Part shown: piece by piece, positions 27,901 to 42,900 of the stretch | How positions within the stretch are numbered: the first letter of the stretch is position 1 | How the letters are laid out: each line of letters starts with the position of its first letter | Origin: Nemopilema nomurai | Taxonomy: Eukaryota > Cnidaria > Scyphozoa > Rhizostomeae > Rhizostomatidae | NCBI GenBank assembly: GCA_003864495.1 | Contig: PEDN01001360.1 | Coordinates: forward strand, 186,001-250,000 | Direction of reading: 5' to 3' | Length of the DNA stretch: 64,000 nt | Position numbers and translations under genes: made by a program | The notes under the pieces: model-generated | Told to the model about the DNA's origin: nothing | Database searches by the model: none | What the model saw: only the letters and a program-made list of their open reading frames with translations

Positions 27901-30900
27901 TCATCTGATGAAAGGGAATAACGGGGTGAAAACGAACTTATTAGTGATAAAACCGCATTCTTAATAAGGCAGGGTCAATACCAATAAAAAGGAACCAGGT
28001 CTATCCTGTGAGATGTATTCTACGTATGAAAATGCCTGACCAGCAAATATCATTTGCAGAAAAGTCCCAATAGCATCCACCAAGTGTGCTGAAATAAGAA
28101 CGCAAAGGTAATATGGAGAGACATGATTTCAGTGCTACTTACATGTTCTGCCTTCGGCTCTTCTTAAGATGATAGAATCATCAATTTCAAACAAGCAAAC
28201 TATGTCCAATCCACTTTTAACTGAAGCGACCTGCATGGGAAAAATTATCTATGAGAGTTGCCTTGTAATTTGAATCACGTTTTCGATAAAAATACTCGGT
28301 CGAAAATTGGCTAAAACCTTTAAAAAAGTACCCTATATAATAAACTTTGTAAAAGAACAAGGTTAAAATGAATAGCACATTTGGCAACGTTAAGAATTCA
28401 CAAGGATGCAGATTTGACAAACCTCAGTGGGTGGATGGGGATCTGAGATTAACTTAGACTTCTTTGACTTCTTGCCATCCTTCGCTGTTTTTGTTCCATT
28501 ACCGAACGCATCATTGCCAGTCAAAGCCTTTTCAAGAAGCTTACAAAAAATCGAGAAAGATGAAGTAAAGATTGATCATAAGTATTGAAACACGAATAGT
28601 GGCATTAAAGGGGAACAAGTAGTTGTGAAAGTGCCTTTTACTATTAAAACCAAGAGTAAAGGCTGACTCATAGTTAGTTCTATGCTTGCATCATGCATCA
28701 TGCAATATGAGCATAACTTTGACGCCTAGAGACTCTTGAAGCCTAATCTTCATTTGCAAAACCATATTTCGCCTGAAAAGCTAAAGACTTTTGCCTTAAG
28801 ACAGTGATAAGCTAATGCATATAAAAATTGCAAAGAAATGAAGTTGACACTTTACTCAAATCAGGATTACCTTTGCTTGGTTGATGGTCATTGGAAAGCC
28901 ATCAAGAATCCAGCCCGTTCCTTCTGGAATATTTCTGAAAAAAAGTTTAAATGAAAATGGTCCATGTTCTTTGGTGCAACCTATCCGAAGCGACTACAGT
29001 CCAAAATGCAATCGCTAACATCTTTAAAATGACCTTAAGTAGTTACTGACAATAATCAAATTCCTTTCATCAAGCCATCATTCCACAAACAGATACAAGT
29101 ATAATCCCATGAAAGTCTCAATTACGGAGAATTCAAATTCACTAACCTTATCTCCTCAACAATAATATCAACCAACAAAGCATCTGGCAGCGGCTTCCCT
29201 TTCTTCATAACAGTAAATGCTTTGCTTCCAAGCTTCGCTCTATTGGTAAACTATAAAGCAAGAAGTATGTAATCCACAAAAAGTAAGAGTAATAACTATT
29301 AGTTGTATGGTGGAAATCTAGCATCTTTCTTTTTCAAAAGGCATTTGACCTGCATTATAAAGGACAGTTAAATGGCCAAGCTATTTTCTTTTTAGGTGCG
29401 AGTAAATTGTTTAAAAACCTAATGAAAAAGTTTAATGATAAAACCTTAAAAATAAGTCGGTGACATGGCAAAGTTTACTGATAAAACCTTGAAAAAAGCC
29501 GGTGACTTGGAAAATATGCAATGAAACTCAGCTTTTTCAATTTATCTTTAGATGCGGCCCATATGAAAGGTAAAATGTAGTAGTCCCAGGAAATTTAATT
29601 TGAATTTTTTGGCATAACACTTATCAAGCTTGAAAAGGTTGATTCTTTCCTCTTCAAACCCGTTTTCTTTCCACGAAATTTTTAATCAAAGAGCAGCAAT
29701 AAAGAATAAATAGAATGTGAGGTATTAGTGAAAAAGTACGAGTCGCGAAAGTAAACGAGAATTTAGAAGCATGATGTTGAAATTAGATATTATACAAGTT
29801 AACAGTGACTTTCGATAACCAAAATTCGATGAACGATACGGTAGACGTAAAAAATAAGTTCAGCAGTAGTTCAACCAAATGAACAGGAGTTTAATTCAAA
29901 CATTCTTGGAAGGAACAGTACAGCGTTGGCAATGGCAGCTTGAAGTGAGTGACATAAACATTGCAAAAAGCCTAAAATGCTTCTTCAGTCGACATTTGGT
30001 CAAGCTATGGTATGAAGTATGATACGGCCATGACAATTGAAGCATGCTCTTACCATAAGTGCGGAGGTCGCCGACTTCAGGCTGTGGGCTGATCCGAATG
30101 TTTTCACAGACTCTGCTATGTCACCTTTGAGTGAGCCGTTCTGCTTCGGCTCCGCAGGGGCTGCCTCCGGATTTCCTGCCGGCTTCTCAGTCTCTTCTAA
30201 AGAATACAACACATTATAATTCTAAAGTTGGGCATGGTCATTTCTTTAAAAATAGAGGTAGGCAGTTGATCGACCATTGGGCTATAAAACGCTTAACAGG
30301 TAATGAACTGCATAAAGTTAGGTTCAGCTTCACTTTAGAAGATGAAAGTATTCACTGCAAAGAGAAATGTTTTTAAAAGTCAATAAATAAAAGAGTTACT
30401 CAGAAAAACTCCCGTGGATGTACATCTAATAAGAATTTTTACGAGTGATTTTTCGTCGAGCTAGGTGAAGAGATTAAAACCAGATGAAAATTTGAAAGCA
30501 TCTTCATCTCTTGGTCAAATTGATTAACGGATTTTGCAAAGTATTAAAAGTTTGTCATTAATGTTTAGAGTCTTTTTCTGTCATTGTGATTCACACATAA
30601 ATGTAGACAGTCTTGAGCCCCTATTTTATGTTTCGCAGTAGGTTCCGATTACAACAGTCTACATGCTCAGTTTGCTAATGGAAATTACCCTTTCACTTTC
30701 TCCAAGAAGACTGCAGCTACTATAGGCGATCTTATATCATTCATATGTCAAAATTTGTCACAAACAAATCTGTTCTGCCATCACATACCCTTCGAATGGC
30801 TTTTCTTCTAAGAATGATTATCTTAAATTAACCGACAGAAGCATAAATTTTTGGAAATTCTCAACAATCTCGCTGCCGGACGGGAAGCCATGCCCCTTCT

Positions 30901-33900
30901 CACTCACAACCATACTCTAATTACGACCCTGAATCTTTTGGATAGAATGGTCACCAAAACCCTACCGACCTTTTCCAGGAGCCGAAGCCTGCCCCTCGTC
31001 TTCTTCAGAGGCGCCACTTTGCTTAGGCTCCACTTCGTCTACTGACTGACTGTCAATTGCCTGAAGCAAGAAAAACGTTCAAAAAGGCATGCAGTCAAAT
31101 GAATTTTAAAGGCATTGAGTCATGGTAAATAGGCCTTCTCTATAGGAGATCATTTGGTTTCGGCGTGATCGCTGCTGTTTCATGCGATACTTGCATCCGT
31201 TGTTGACAACTTGCTATTGATGGAAATTGTTTTGTCAATCAGTACCAGATGAGTTCATGTGACCAGTTCCAGGTCAACCAATAGCATGGCATTCATGAAA
31301 ATCATGACTCAGCGGATTTTGGCACTTTGGGTTTACCCAATCCATTTTATCATGACTCAATGCCTCTAACCCTGGCTGGAAGAGTTTATCAAAATCCCTT
31401 GCAGTCTCTTTTACCTTAGATACGAGTTTTTTTACCAAATCTACATCTAGGGAAAAAAGAACATAGAAAAGAATCGAAGGAGCCCTTTTTATCTATGAAG
31501 ATTTAAGCGATTCAACAAAATGATGTAGGTGAAGATCTATTCAATAAAAAGCTGCTTAGTGCTAGAAGAAATAACTAGCTATACATTTTTATTGTGAAAT
31601 TAGCACTTTAAATGAAGCTGAATGAACAAAAGGCATGGAAAGCAATTCCAAAAATGACACCTTTGGTTCGTCATTGTCTTTTTCTTCTGTTACCATGACG
31701 CTTTCTTTGTTTTTGAATGCCATCAGAGCCTCTTCCACGATTTCATCAACATTAATAGAGACAATGCGGTGACCTAAAAAGATAATTTCCTATAGTTTTT
31801 TTCAACGTTGGAAAACCAATTGGAATTATGTAGTTCATAACCCTGGCTGTATCAGCTACTGTCAAAAAGCCTTAAAGGCGTTAGTTTTCGAAAAAAGCAA
31901 ATTTTCACCCAGCATTAGCTTGAGCGTTTCAGTTAAAGGTTTCGGTATTGTCGCTAGACAGATGTTGGGCATAAAGGAAAATACGACCTTCATGACAAAA
32001 GATATAGCGGTAAATGAAGAAATGGGTACATATCTGAGAGATTTGGGGTGTAGCAGCTTCCAAATTTTGGGCATGAACATTTCTTGATAGGTACTAAAAT
32101 CTCGGGTATTCTCAGACGTAAATGATTTAAATGAATTTTGTCCAAATACCCTACATCGATAAGCTGCTTTTAAAACGTTTTCGCAGCTTTTATTGCCCCG
32201 AGGTAGAAAGACAGGTAAATAGGGGTTTGTGTGAAATTCTTGATTTAGGGTAAAAAGGGTCATGAAGCGCTGCAATAGCATAGAAAAACTCTTGCTTGGT
32301 GCCAAACCAACGTTTTTCATATTGATCAAGAACGCCATTTGGTTTTGTTCAAATCTTTAAGGTCGTAAGAATCCGTTGCGAATTAGTTCTGCAGAAGAGT
32401 TCAAGCACATTTACTGGTCTGCAACCATTGCCCTTACATGCAGTACCTCTTTCATTCGTACACAAGAAATCGAAATGTTCTAGTAGAGAAAGACCATTAT
32501 AGAATAAGTATGATCTGTTTTTGAAACTTCGAAACAAAAACCATCAGGAGGATACTCACTGGCCACAACATGCTGAATTGCTGTTGACTTTCCACTGAAA
32601 AATTTCCCAATAACACAGATCTTTAGTGGACAGGGTGGAAACTCTGGCGGCGGAGGCGTAGGCTGAAAACGATGCGGAATTAGGGTCATTTATTTGAATC
32701 TTCCAATAATCATTCTGGCACATTGGAATATTTTGAGAGCGAGAATCTTGTTCCGTTGACAATAAGGATTAATTTCCATTGAAGCTTGCAATGAGGGCAT
32801 AACTCCAAGCATACAAGGAATCATTAAATCTTTAAATTATTGAAACACTGAATCGTTGAATCAATGGATCGCTGAATACTGAAATCATTGAGTCGGGAGA
32901 TGAATTAAAGGAAAGAACAGTATTTGTAAAAAAAGTATTTGTTAGAGTTTGAAAGAAAGAATTTTGAAGAATAATTTATTTAGAAGTAGCGTACCGCTGG
33001 AGGTGCGACTATGGAGAACATTCTGTGCAAAGCGTGCCCCAGAACGATGTTGTCCTTTAGCGGTGCGACCTCCCCGGCCTCAGATGACAGAATCCATTCT
33101 CCCTCAAAGTTCTGCATGAAAGAGAAGAAAAAAGACTATGAACGTAATGATTAGAATAGAATATCCAATTTGAAATTGCTGAAAAGTCCTGACTGAAGCG
33201 GCAAAGAGGAATTTTGCAATGAAAGTATAGGGCTCCAAGCAAATTAGCAAAACACAAAAACAATTTCGAAAATGATGTCTGACAAAACTTATAAAAATGT
33301 AAAATATTTTTTTCGTATCTTCAGTGTAGAAAGTTTGTAATTTTATCCTGTTTTTTGATGTTTGGATACTTTTTTATAAATTCTTTACAAGTACTATGTT
33401 GCAAATGCAAAGGCTGGACAAAATAAAAGCACAAGAGTAACGAATTTTTATATAAACAAACATCTGAACCAAACGCATGAAAGAAAGGATATGAACAACT
33501 TTTGCCTTTAACTTATTCTAAGCCATTGGCCTATTTCTATATGCAAGGAATATAGAAATTTTCAATTGGTTTCCTCACTTTATACTCAAGAAAATCCTTC
33601 TCATCGAGCAAGACTTGCTTTTCCTCTTCCAATGCATCAATTTCACTGCTGTCTTCCTCGCATACCACCTGGATAAAAACAAGCTGAGCGGATACAAAAA
33701 ACTATCATCGCATTAACAGACATTTCGCATTGAGATTTTCAAATATTGCTATTGATGCTTAATGCAATCTTGAGCAGAAAAAATGGAAGGACAAAAATCT
33801 CCAGCATTTTCCTTTCAAATATTCGTTTAAACGGAAGGACAAAATCAGAAATCTTTCTTTTTTAAACACTTTTCGCTACTGATGCTTAATGCAGAAAATA

Positions 33901-36900
33901 TGCTTGATTTTGAAAATATGCTTGAAAATTTGGTTAGATAAATGTACAGTGGCAAGAAATAAAGGAAACATAATTTTTGAGAATTTAGTATACAAGAATT
34001 GAGTCACTGCTTCCTCCAATTTTGATGCTTTGTACCACAAACATTTGTTCACATAAAATTACCGTTTATAGAGAAAAATGAAGTCGGAAAAATTATATAG
34101 TGGCATTAATCACACCAAATGTTATGGCTTCCAATGAAAAATTTCATTGAGAGAGTATAAATTATCTATGACCAGATGAAAAAAGAGAATGCTACTTACG
34201 GCTGGCGGGTATAAGGGCTTTCCTTCTACAAACAAGGCTTTCCAGTCCCTTACAAGTTTCGGCGGAAGAAGTCTGACAAGATGAGAAAATTCAATATTAC
34301 AACTGAAAAATAGTAGCAGCTGGGTTTCAATTTGCTTAGAAAATGAACAATTCAACCATAGAGGAAATTAAAATTGACAGAAAATAACACACATGAAGTA
34401 TAAAGAATGAATAAGCAGCCAAACTTACTTCTCAGTCAATTCACGATATTCACCAACTTTGCATGAAAAGTCCACAACATTGAGCAAAATCTAGTATACA
34501 AGAATCAGATAAATTTCGTTTTTCTTGAAAATACTTTTCAAAACCTTCGACTGCAGAAGTGCTAAAAATCATGTAGGCAATAGCAGCACTACTCTATTAA
34601 ATTATTAGCTATGAGGGTAAGAGATTCTAGACAAGTAACTTAATGGCATATATTAATATATAGCAGGATGCTTTTTATTAGAGTAAGTAGAGGCTATGTG
34701 TCAAGAAATATCGCAGGTGCGGATATCCTAAAAGCTGAAGTAAAAGAGACTCACGTCTTTGCAAATGTTGTAACGTTTTGCGTATTTCGCCTTGGCTTTT
34801 TCTGCAACAATAGCATTGTGGACTTCTAGATTGTGCTTGACGTCTTGTTCATACTCAATCTTTGCCTCTCTACACAAATCCTAAAATGGTAAGTAAGAGA
34901 ATTGCCCATAGTTAAACTACCAAGTAACGAAACAAGCCAATATTTCAATAGCTATATACTGTATAAGCTTTCAATTAATTGAATAACAAAGTAGGTATAG
35001 CAAGTGTCTCTTCATAATTCATGCTAGAATATTGAACAAGAAACCTACAGCTTCACGATCAAGGGCATCAGCAAAGTCTTTCAAACGCCTCTCTGTGAAC
35101 TGCTTTTCTCTAAGCATTCTGCAACAGATGAATACTGTTAAAGACTTGAGTATACCATAGGTATACTAGATTAGTCAAGCTGCTGTTAAAACTGTTTTGG
35201 CAAGCAGCAAAACAATGAAACCAAGATGTTTGTGAGTAGGGGGTCTATGTTTGCTCAATACAATTTACTATTTTTTCAATATAACCGTTACCAAAATCAC
35301 TATAAAGAATAATACAAGAAATTATAAAGGTAAGGAAAGATACAATAAATTGTCGAGAATAGCTTCTTTTAAGCCATGTGTATTTTAAAAAATAGAAAAA
35401 TAAGCATTTACCAAAATAAATGCCTTACTTCTAAATGACATTGCTTTGCGACAGAGGCAGCAATAAGCGGACTGACCTATTTTTCTTGATGACCTCTTTT
35501 TCATGTCTGACATGCATCAGTTGGACAGCAATGCGTCGCTCCATCTGTGACTGTCTCATTAGTCTATTTACAAGCATCTCCTCTCGATGTGCTTCCTGAA
35601 CGAATCAACAAGTGATCTCTCAAGAGACAGATTGCCAAAATCACTGACTAAGCGGGTAAAAGCTAATTTTCCCACGACAGAAATAACTATCACAACAAAG
35701 AGATGCCTTTACAGCAAGGAACAGAAAGAAAAAAATAGCAACATCACGTCTGCTTGTCATGAAATCAGATATCAGTACATCAGAAATTCTTGTCAGTTTT
35801 TTTCTAATGTTTAAATAAATAATGAAGATGATAAAAAAATCAAGGGCTCCACCTTGTGCAAAAATATCATCATCATTATTACGATCAAGCAATGAAGAAT
35901 GGCAGCCATACTGCAATAGAGAGTGTTTTACCTCTTGCAACTCGTGCGACTTTAACTGCTCGACCAAAACACGCCTTCTTCTCTTCTCACGCTCCTTCAA
36001 AGTAGAAAGCAGAGTCGTAGAAAGTAGAAAGCATGCTAATCATGACATCAAAGGTGCTAGAATGGCATATGGATCTCATGTCTATGACGTTATTCTTCAG
36101 GTATGACGTAATTAACGTATGAGGTATGATAAACGAACTGAAATGTAACTGGAATATTACTGACAATAGCATACGATTCAGAAAGAGAATCTATCGAAAG
36201 TAAGAGAAGACTAGTCATGCATAGGAAATAATAATAAGCTAAAAAGCAAGGCTAAGGCAAGCACAATTAGATACCTTCCTAGCTTTTGCATCTTCCTCCA
36301 GGCGTCTACGAATTTTCGCAACATAGTCATCGTTCAGAGCAGGCTAAAGAAAGGACAAATTGAGACTTGAAGTGGGATAAAACACTTAGGAGAGGAAGCT
36401 TATCGACAATAAACAACAAAAAGCCAGGAGGGTGGCTCCTCAAAAAACAAAATAGTGCAAAATGTATATCAGCAAATTCTTTTAGCCTCTACCTACGAGG
36501 AAGCTTGCCATCACATTGATAAAAATAGCAGACATTTTGCATAGCCATTTTGAATCAGCTTAGAATGTCCTTAAGTAGGTTAACGGTGATACGGTGATAA
36601 CGACCGATTTTGGATGCTAGATGAAACTTGGATGATATTGAATATTTAAATTCATTTTTATTTTAGATTTGATAGGCTTTCATTATTTTGAAGCAATTCG
36701 TTGATGTAACAAGGAAGGATTCTTCACCAAATCTTTAAATCACATTACACAGATGCTTTTTGCAAAACATGATCCTTGCATGTTTATCCCAGATTTGCAA
36801 GATTATCCAAGGCTTTAGTTGTTCAACTATATACAGATTTGTAGCGGACGTCCACGACAAAAATAGCAACCAGGAACTCCACTGTCACTACTTTTCTCCG

Positions 36901-39900
36901 TAAATGCCCAGGAAAGCGTCAATATTTCTCTTTTATTATTTCTTGCACAGCTCTATCCGTCTTGCCCGTGCTGTATAATCCGATTCCATTCTTGGATAAA
37001 GTTTAGAATATACTTCTATTTGTTAAGAACTGAGTTGTTATTTAATCAAAAGCCTATTACGTACCTTGCCAAAAGACTTTTCCAAGGCTGGAGCAGTTGA
37101 ATTCAAGAAAATTTCAATGTCAGTATCGACGGTACTAAGGTCAGAACAAAAAGCCTGTGACAAGGTGTGTCTCAATACAATAAAAAGAGAATATATGAAA
37201 GGGCATCTGGAACAAAATAGGGTCGTCTCGGATACGTTTCTTAGTATCATTTAACACTTAAGTTACTACTTCAGAGATGACGCTAAACAAAATTATCATC
37301 AGGCAACGTTAAGTACGTAGTTTACAATGATTTTCTAGGCTAAATATGATACAGAAAAAGCATATGGTTTGATGTTGATACGGTGAAATTTTGCTGCTAT
37401 TTATAAGAGTATAACTCTGCTATACATACAAGTTGGAAAAAATAATTTGTTTGAATCAATTTTCGTTTCCTGATTTTCATTTGCATACCTGATTTTGAAA
37501 ACTTCATACAAAGGTTGTATTTTTATCATCTAGCAGTTTTAGTTCAAATATAATAATCTTGTTTACACGGGCTTCGATATGAGAAAGGACACTATAATAG
37601 AAAGAGCACAGTCGTAGTGTATTTCAAATTAAGAATGGGTCGTGCCAACATGATTCCAAATCTTTAGAAAGGGACGGTGAACATTTTACTGCATAAAAAT
37701 ACAAAGTTGAATACAAAGTAATAGCAAAGGGGATATGGTCTAGAACTGAAGATCCTACGGGTGATTTAGGCAACTGTGGCAAAAATAGTTTCACGCTGGT
37801 AAAGGAAGATAAGAATACTGAAATGGACAGAAAGAGAGAACATCTGTCAATACCTCCTGTCCATGTCGAGTGGACTAACTGGTGGAGGCAGGGCCTTTAG
37901 ACTGCTTTCAAAGCTGCTCAGGTTTCTATAGACACTCTGGAAAATCAAATTCATCCTTACGTTACGAATCCGAGTAATATGGCTACATGACAAACTTTAA
38001 TGCTAAAGGTGTCTGCGATGTTTTTAAGATAAATTTGAGTAAATATCATTGTGCATATCTTTGTAAAGCATATAAATTTAGTGTAGTTCATCCTGTATTT
38101 CATCTTTGTGATCATGACAATGTAGTTCACCCTGTATTTCGTGATAATTCATTCTTATCAACCTCCCATTCTTGACTACTGCAAAATGTGCAAATAATGA
38201 TTTCGTAGTAAAAAATTACATAATTGCTGGAAGCAACAGGAAAAAAACTTGCGCATACTTTTGTGCAATTTTCTCAGCCGACACTATTCAAAGTATGCAA
38301 ATGTCGAAAAATCAACTAATTTGCTAATTCTATTTGTTATTTTGCTGTTATAAATTAAGCAAAATAAAGCACTTACATCCGACAGAAAAACAAATAGGTT
38401 AGAGCAAACATTAGAGTTCCTAGACAGATACCAGAATAAATTCCAGCCACGCTTGGTTTCCTGTTCAAAGGCAACGAAGAAACCAGATTACCAACGTCAG
38501 CTGGCACGAGCAAGCCCATACTGTACCTTGGCTGCCTTTTCCCTTAAAAGCTCCGCTCTATTTTTACTTGATCTCTACAAGAGAAAGATTGACCAGACAT
38601 CAACGAATAATATTCTTCAGTTGAAAGTACTACTTTGCCAACGTGGTATCCAGTTAAAATTATTGGTTTTTCTTTAAGAAAATGTTATAACTAAAAACGT
38701 ACACATTTTCAGCTTCGAGATCAGCTACACGTCCTTTACGACATTCTGGTCTTTTGTAAGAATATATTGAACTATGCGAGATATTGCTACTCTCATAAAG
38801 ATGCATGAACGAAAAGATCGAAAACTCTCTAAAGCGAGAATGAAACTGAAAGAAGAAATGGGAGAAGAAGAGGAAGAGACCTTGGTTTCGATAGGTTTTG
38901 GTATTTTGACAGTTGCCTCCCTGATCTTGTGCATTGTATCTTCTTGCTTTTCTCGTAAGTTCTTCGACTAATGTAAAAAAGCAAGCATTAGTTCCAGATG
39001 AAACAAACATTGAATGAATGCTCACCCAGACCTGACTTTAGACTTAATGCTAGACATGAAGGCAAAATTACAATGGAACACTTCGTCTAAAGCAACATGC
39101 ATGCTAACTGAAATAAAATTTTGGTTGTTTCATAAAGCATCGCTTATAGAAAGCAATATTTCTGGCAATCGCACATTGAATGCAAAACCTCTCTTGGCAG
39201 AGAATAAAACTAAAGCATAAAAATAGAAACTTTTTATTGTTACAAAAGTAATGCGCAAAGCATGCAATCGTAAATGTAAAGTATTAGAATTTAATTAAGA
39301 AAGAATATGTTAATGTTCATATATAAAAATAACATTCATACCCTCTGCAAGTTTTGCTCTCTTGCTCGCTGTTGGTACTTTCTCAGCTTGTCATCTTCCT
39401 CCATTCTAAGTGAGAACTTTCTTTCTTAGAAACCAGCAGATATACACGATAAACCCGTGCCATACTTTCACAATTGCCAGAATCAGCCAAAACATGATTT
39501 TGGCATACTGACGTTTATATGTTCATTGCACAAATTTCATAGGAACTTAAACCGACCAAACGGCTAATGATTATTACCATATCAACATGGGTTAATCTTA
39601 CCACACCACAAGTCATGGCCAGGGAGAGTCTTTTAGAGCACTGACTACATTTTAACTGTCAGTACGATAGAATGTTTCAACTGTTTCTTGTGTGAGAAGA
39701 TTTGCATCATAAAACAAAGAAATTACAGCAGCAGATGAACAAAAAGGGTTTGAAGGAGTGCAAACTTACTTGTCCTGCATGGCTTTGTCTTCTTGGTCTT
39801 TTTGCCAGTCGTGATACTTCTTAACTAAGTTATCAAAATTCAGGTCGACCTGTCTTGGAACCAGAGTCTTCAAGCGCTAGCCAAGTTAAAGAGAAACTAG

Positions 39901-42900
39901 TCAAGTAAAACTCAATGCAGAGGTTATAATAAACTCAAAATGTCTATCATTGTTAAAAAAAACTAACAGTGATGTTAAAGGAGATCTCTTTCCAAAACAG
40001 GAGGTTTCAAAACACTAGGCTGTGCTTATGTAAAGTAGACCCAGAACAACAGTCATGGAGTTGAGAATTTTTGCTAAATTTAAAATATTTGCTCCCAAAT
40101 TCATTAGCATAATTCGAGCTAGAGCACTTACGATATTAATTTATCACTGACTGACTGGATGACAGATTGACTGACTGATGGATCAATTGATCAATCAACT
40201 GATTAGTGGATTGACGAATTTATTGTTTGATTTATTGAAAAAGATTGAATACCACAAATGATTTGTGCAAAACATGTTAAGTAGAAAATTAGAAGTGTGT
40301 TTCAAACTCTTTGTGTCAAAAGGCTAGCTACCTCTCTGTATAAATCTGTTTCCTTTTCACTCAGCTTAGCAGGACCAGCTGGCCTCATTGTTTCCATGGC
40401 AACACCAGTTAAGTTCATTTTCTACATTAAATCATACAAATTATTGTTACAAGCCATAGTCCAAAAAATTGGGAGGAAATTTCATTGAAAGAAATAGACA
40501 GCTTCTTGTCTTTGAACTGCTTGAAGAAAACAGCTGATGCTATATCAGCATGCAGAAATTACATTCTTGCTTTTACATCAAATAACAAGAAAAGAGTGAA
40601 ATCACATCTAGTATCTACATTTTGCATAATTTTTTTTGCATTCAAGAATGCTTACCGTCTTTCTTCCAAGAGCAATAAACAGCTGGTATATCAATCTTGT
40701 GGCAACACCAGGTTTTTCGTTTATAATATCCTTAGCCTGCATAGAAGAAATACTTTTAAAAATAACAGTTTATAATGTAAAAGTGACAAAAGTAGCTTTC
40801 AAAACTTCTGAACTAATGAAGTGAAGTAGTTTCAAAGATATGAAGTATGTATGAGCAGTTTAGCTTTAAATCCCCAAAGCCACAATTAGCCTTTCAATAA
40901 AAACTTTTTGAAGTCAATCATGCTGGGCTGGAGTAATATATCATCAACAACATATTGCAAAATTCTTGAGTATATTGATATAAACCTTAAGTGCTTACCA
41001 CTTTAGTATCAAATGGGATGCCAAGCAGGGCCATTGTTGGTTCCATCCTTGTGAAATTGTTGAGCTTGGAATCTGCAGTGCTGTAGTTAATGTGAAAGTG
41101 TATGATTAGGGATATATTAGACATAGACAATCATATGAATGAGAGAGAAAATAAAATGACTTAGCATTCTAAACTGATATAGCCCAAATAAAAATAATAA
41201 ATACCTTGATCTTGAGAACAAGCTAAAGTCATCCTGCAAAAAAGATTGATCATTAATGGCAATTAGAAAGCAAAATAGATTCAGCTTCCCACATTATTTC
41301 AAAATCCAAAAGTTCTGAATTCTTAGTTTCCAACAGGTTGATTTTGCATCAAATAGATGGGTAAGGATGAAAAGACAAGTCCTTAGAAAAGATTAGAACT
41401 CTGATTAGTGAAAACATCATTTCTTTTTATTTCTTTGAGGCAGATTAAGATCCATGTGTATAGCATGCCTATAAAACTTCAGCGAATAATGTCCAAGAAA
41501 GAGTTTACTATCGATATATGTAGATTTATATGATGCAATATATGGCTATATATACATAATTAATGTGTCTATCTACACACTTGAACATTAAAAATTTTGA
41601 AAAAGCAATTGGCTAGTACATAAAACCCCATACAGAACATAAACTACATACATGTTAAACAATGGCAAATAGATTACTGACACAGCCTTAAAAATGAATT
41701 CACAACGTTTGTCACACATCGATTTCTATTCAATTGATTTTTGGATGCCAAGTCCAACTTTCTAGACCATTCATGGAATAATAGTTTGCGATATTGGACT
41801 TTTTCTATTTTCTTGGATATTTAATGCATTAAAATTCAGCTTAAGCTTCTTACCTGAAGCCCATGCTTGCTGAGTATCTCTCCGATAAGGTATCCATTTG
41901 AAAACTCACTAGAAAAGCTCTTTGCATCTAAAAATACAAATCATCTGAGTGGAAGGTAAATGATGAAAATCCACACAACTCTAGCCACAGCTCTAGTTAT
42001 ATAGTTACATATAAAAAGGAATATCCATAGACTAGATGCTAAAAATTAGCATCAAGAACATTTGCAAAACTAATCAATTCATTAATTTTACAAAAATTAG
42101 CTTCAAATGAATCCCAAACAACCCAAATCACTTTCCAATTACACAAAAGGATCTTTTTTAATTTCTATGACAAACTTTTATTATAGCATCTCACAAATAT
42201 AAATGAAAGAACAAGTAAACATAGTAAACCTGCAAGAAAAAATTCAAACATTCAACCAGTCAAAATTGACCAGCCAAAATCACAAAACCATTATCATTCA
42301 CCATTCACTAATTTACATTTTCTAGAAGCTGAGCCACTTCACTTTTGCTAACCAAGAAATACAAATATAGCTAGGCAAAGAAATGTCTTAGGTACATTGA
42401 AAAATGCAATTAGCACATTAATTATTAAAATAGGATGCATTCAAGACAATGGAAACTGTAGAGCCATCGTTTTGTTAGCTCATGTTTACAATTCAATTAC
42501 GCGTCAACAGAGACATTTCTTAAGAATAAATTGCATGATTGACAACAAAAATTATGGTTGGCAGTCTACCATGAAGTGTTCAATAACATATGGTGAGAAC
42601 TGTCTGTGCTTGTCAGTACTGGGCATTACGCTTCTGAGTATGTTCTTTCTTTCACAAGCAAAAACAATAAATTAACGAGCCTGGGTTAAAGCAACCATTG
42701 CAACAAGCAGCTTAAGGATCAAAGCTATAACTCTTTTATCTTTATACCCCTTTGCTTCACTCCACAGTATTTGAGGAAATAAATCTATTTAAAGAATAAT
42801 GCCTCATAAATTGTGCAAGATTAAAGCTTAAAAAGGAAGTACAAATCTGTAGTTTGAAAATGTTTAAGTTACTTTTTTAGCTAATAAACGGTGGTTAACA

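Noticed and set aside
27982..28088. Open segment with good acceptor and GTATTG donor inside the SPEF2 kinase-like region
   Set aside because: It is 107 nt, so it would break the frame; the flanking exons join directly (T|AT) to give the expected LID motif.
31415..31446. Mini-exon reading VDLVKKLVSK between SPEF2 exons 23 and 24
   Set aside because: It would need a phase-1 donor in exon 23 and none exists; exon 23 joins exon 24 directly in frame.
38705..38750. Short segment reading RKGRVADLEAEN between SPEF2 exons 9 and 10
   Set aside because: It needs a phase that neither neighbour offers; exons 9 and 10 join in phase 0 and align with the family without it.
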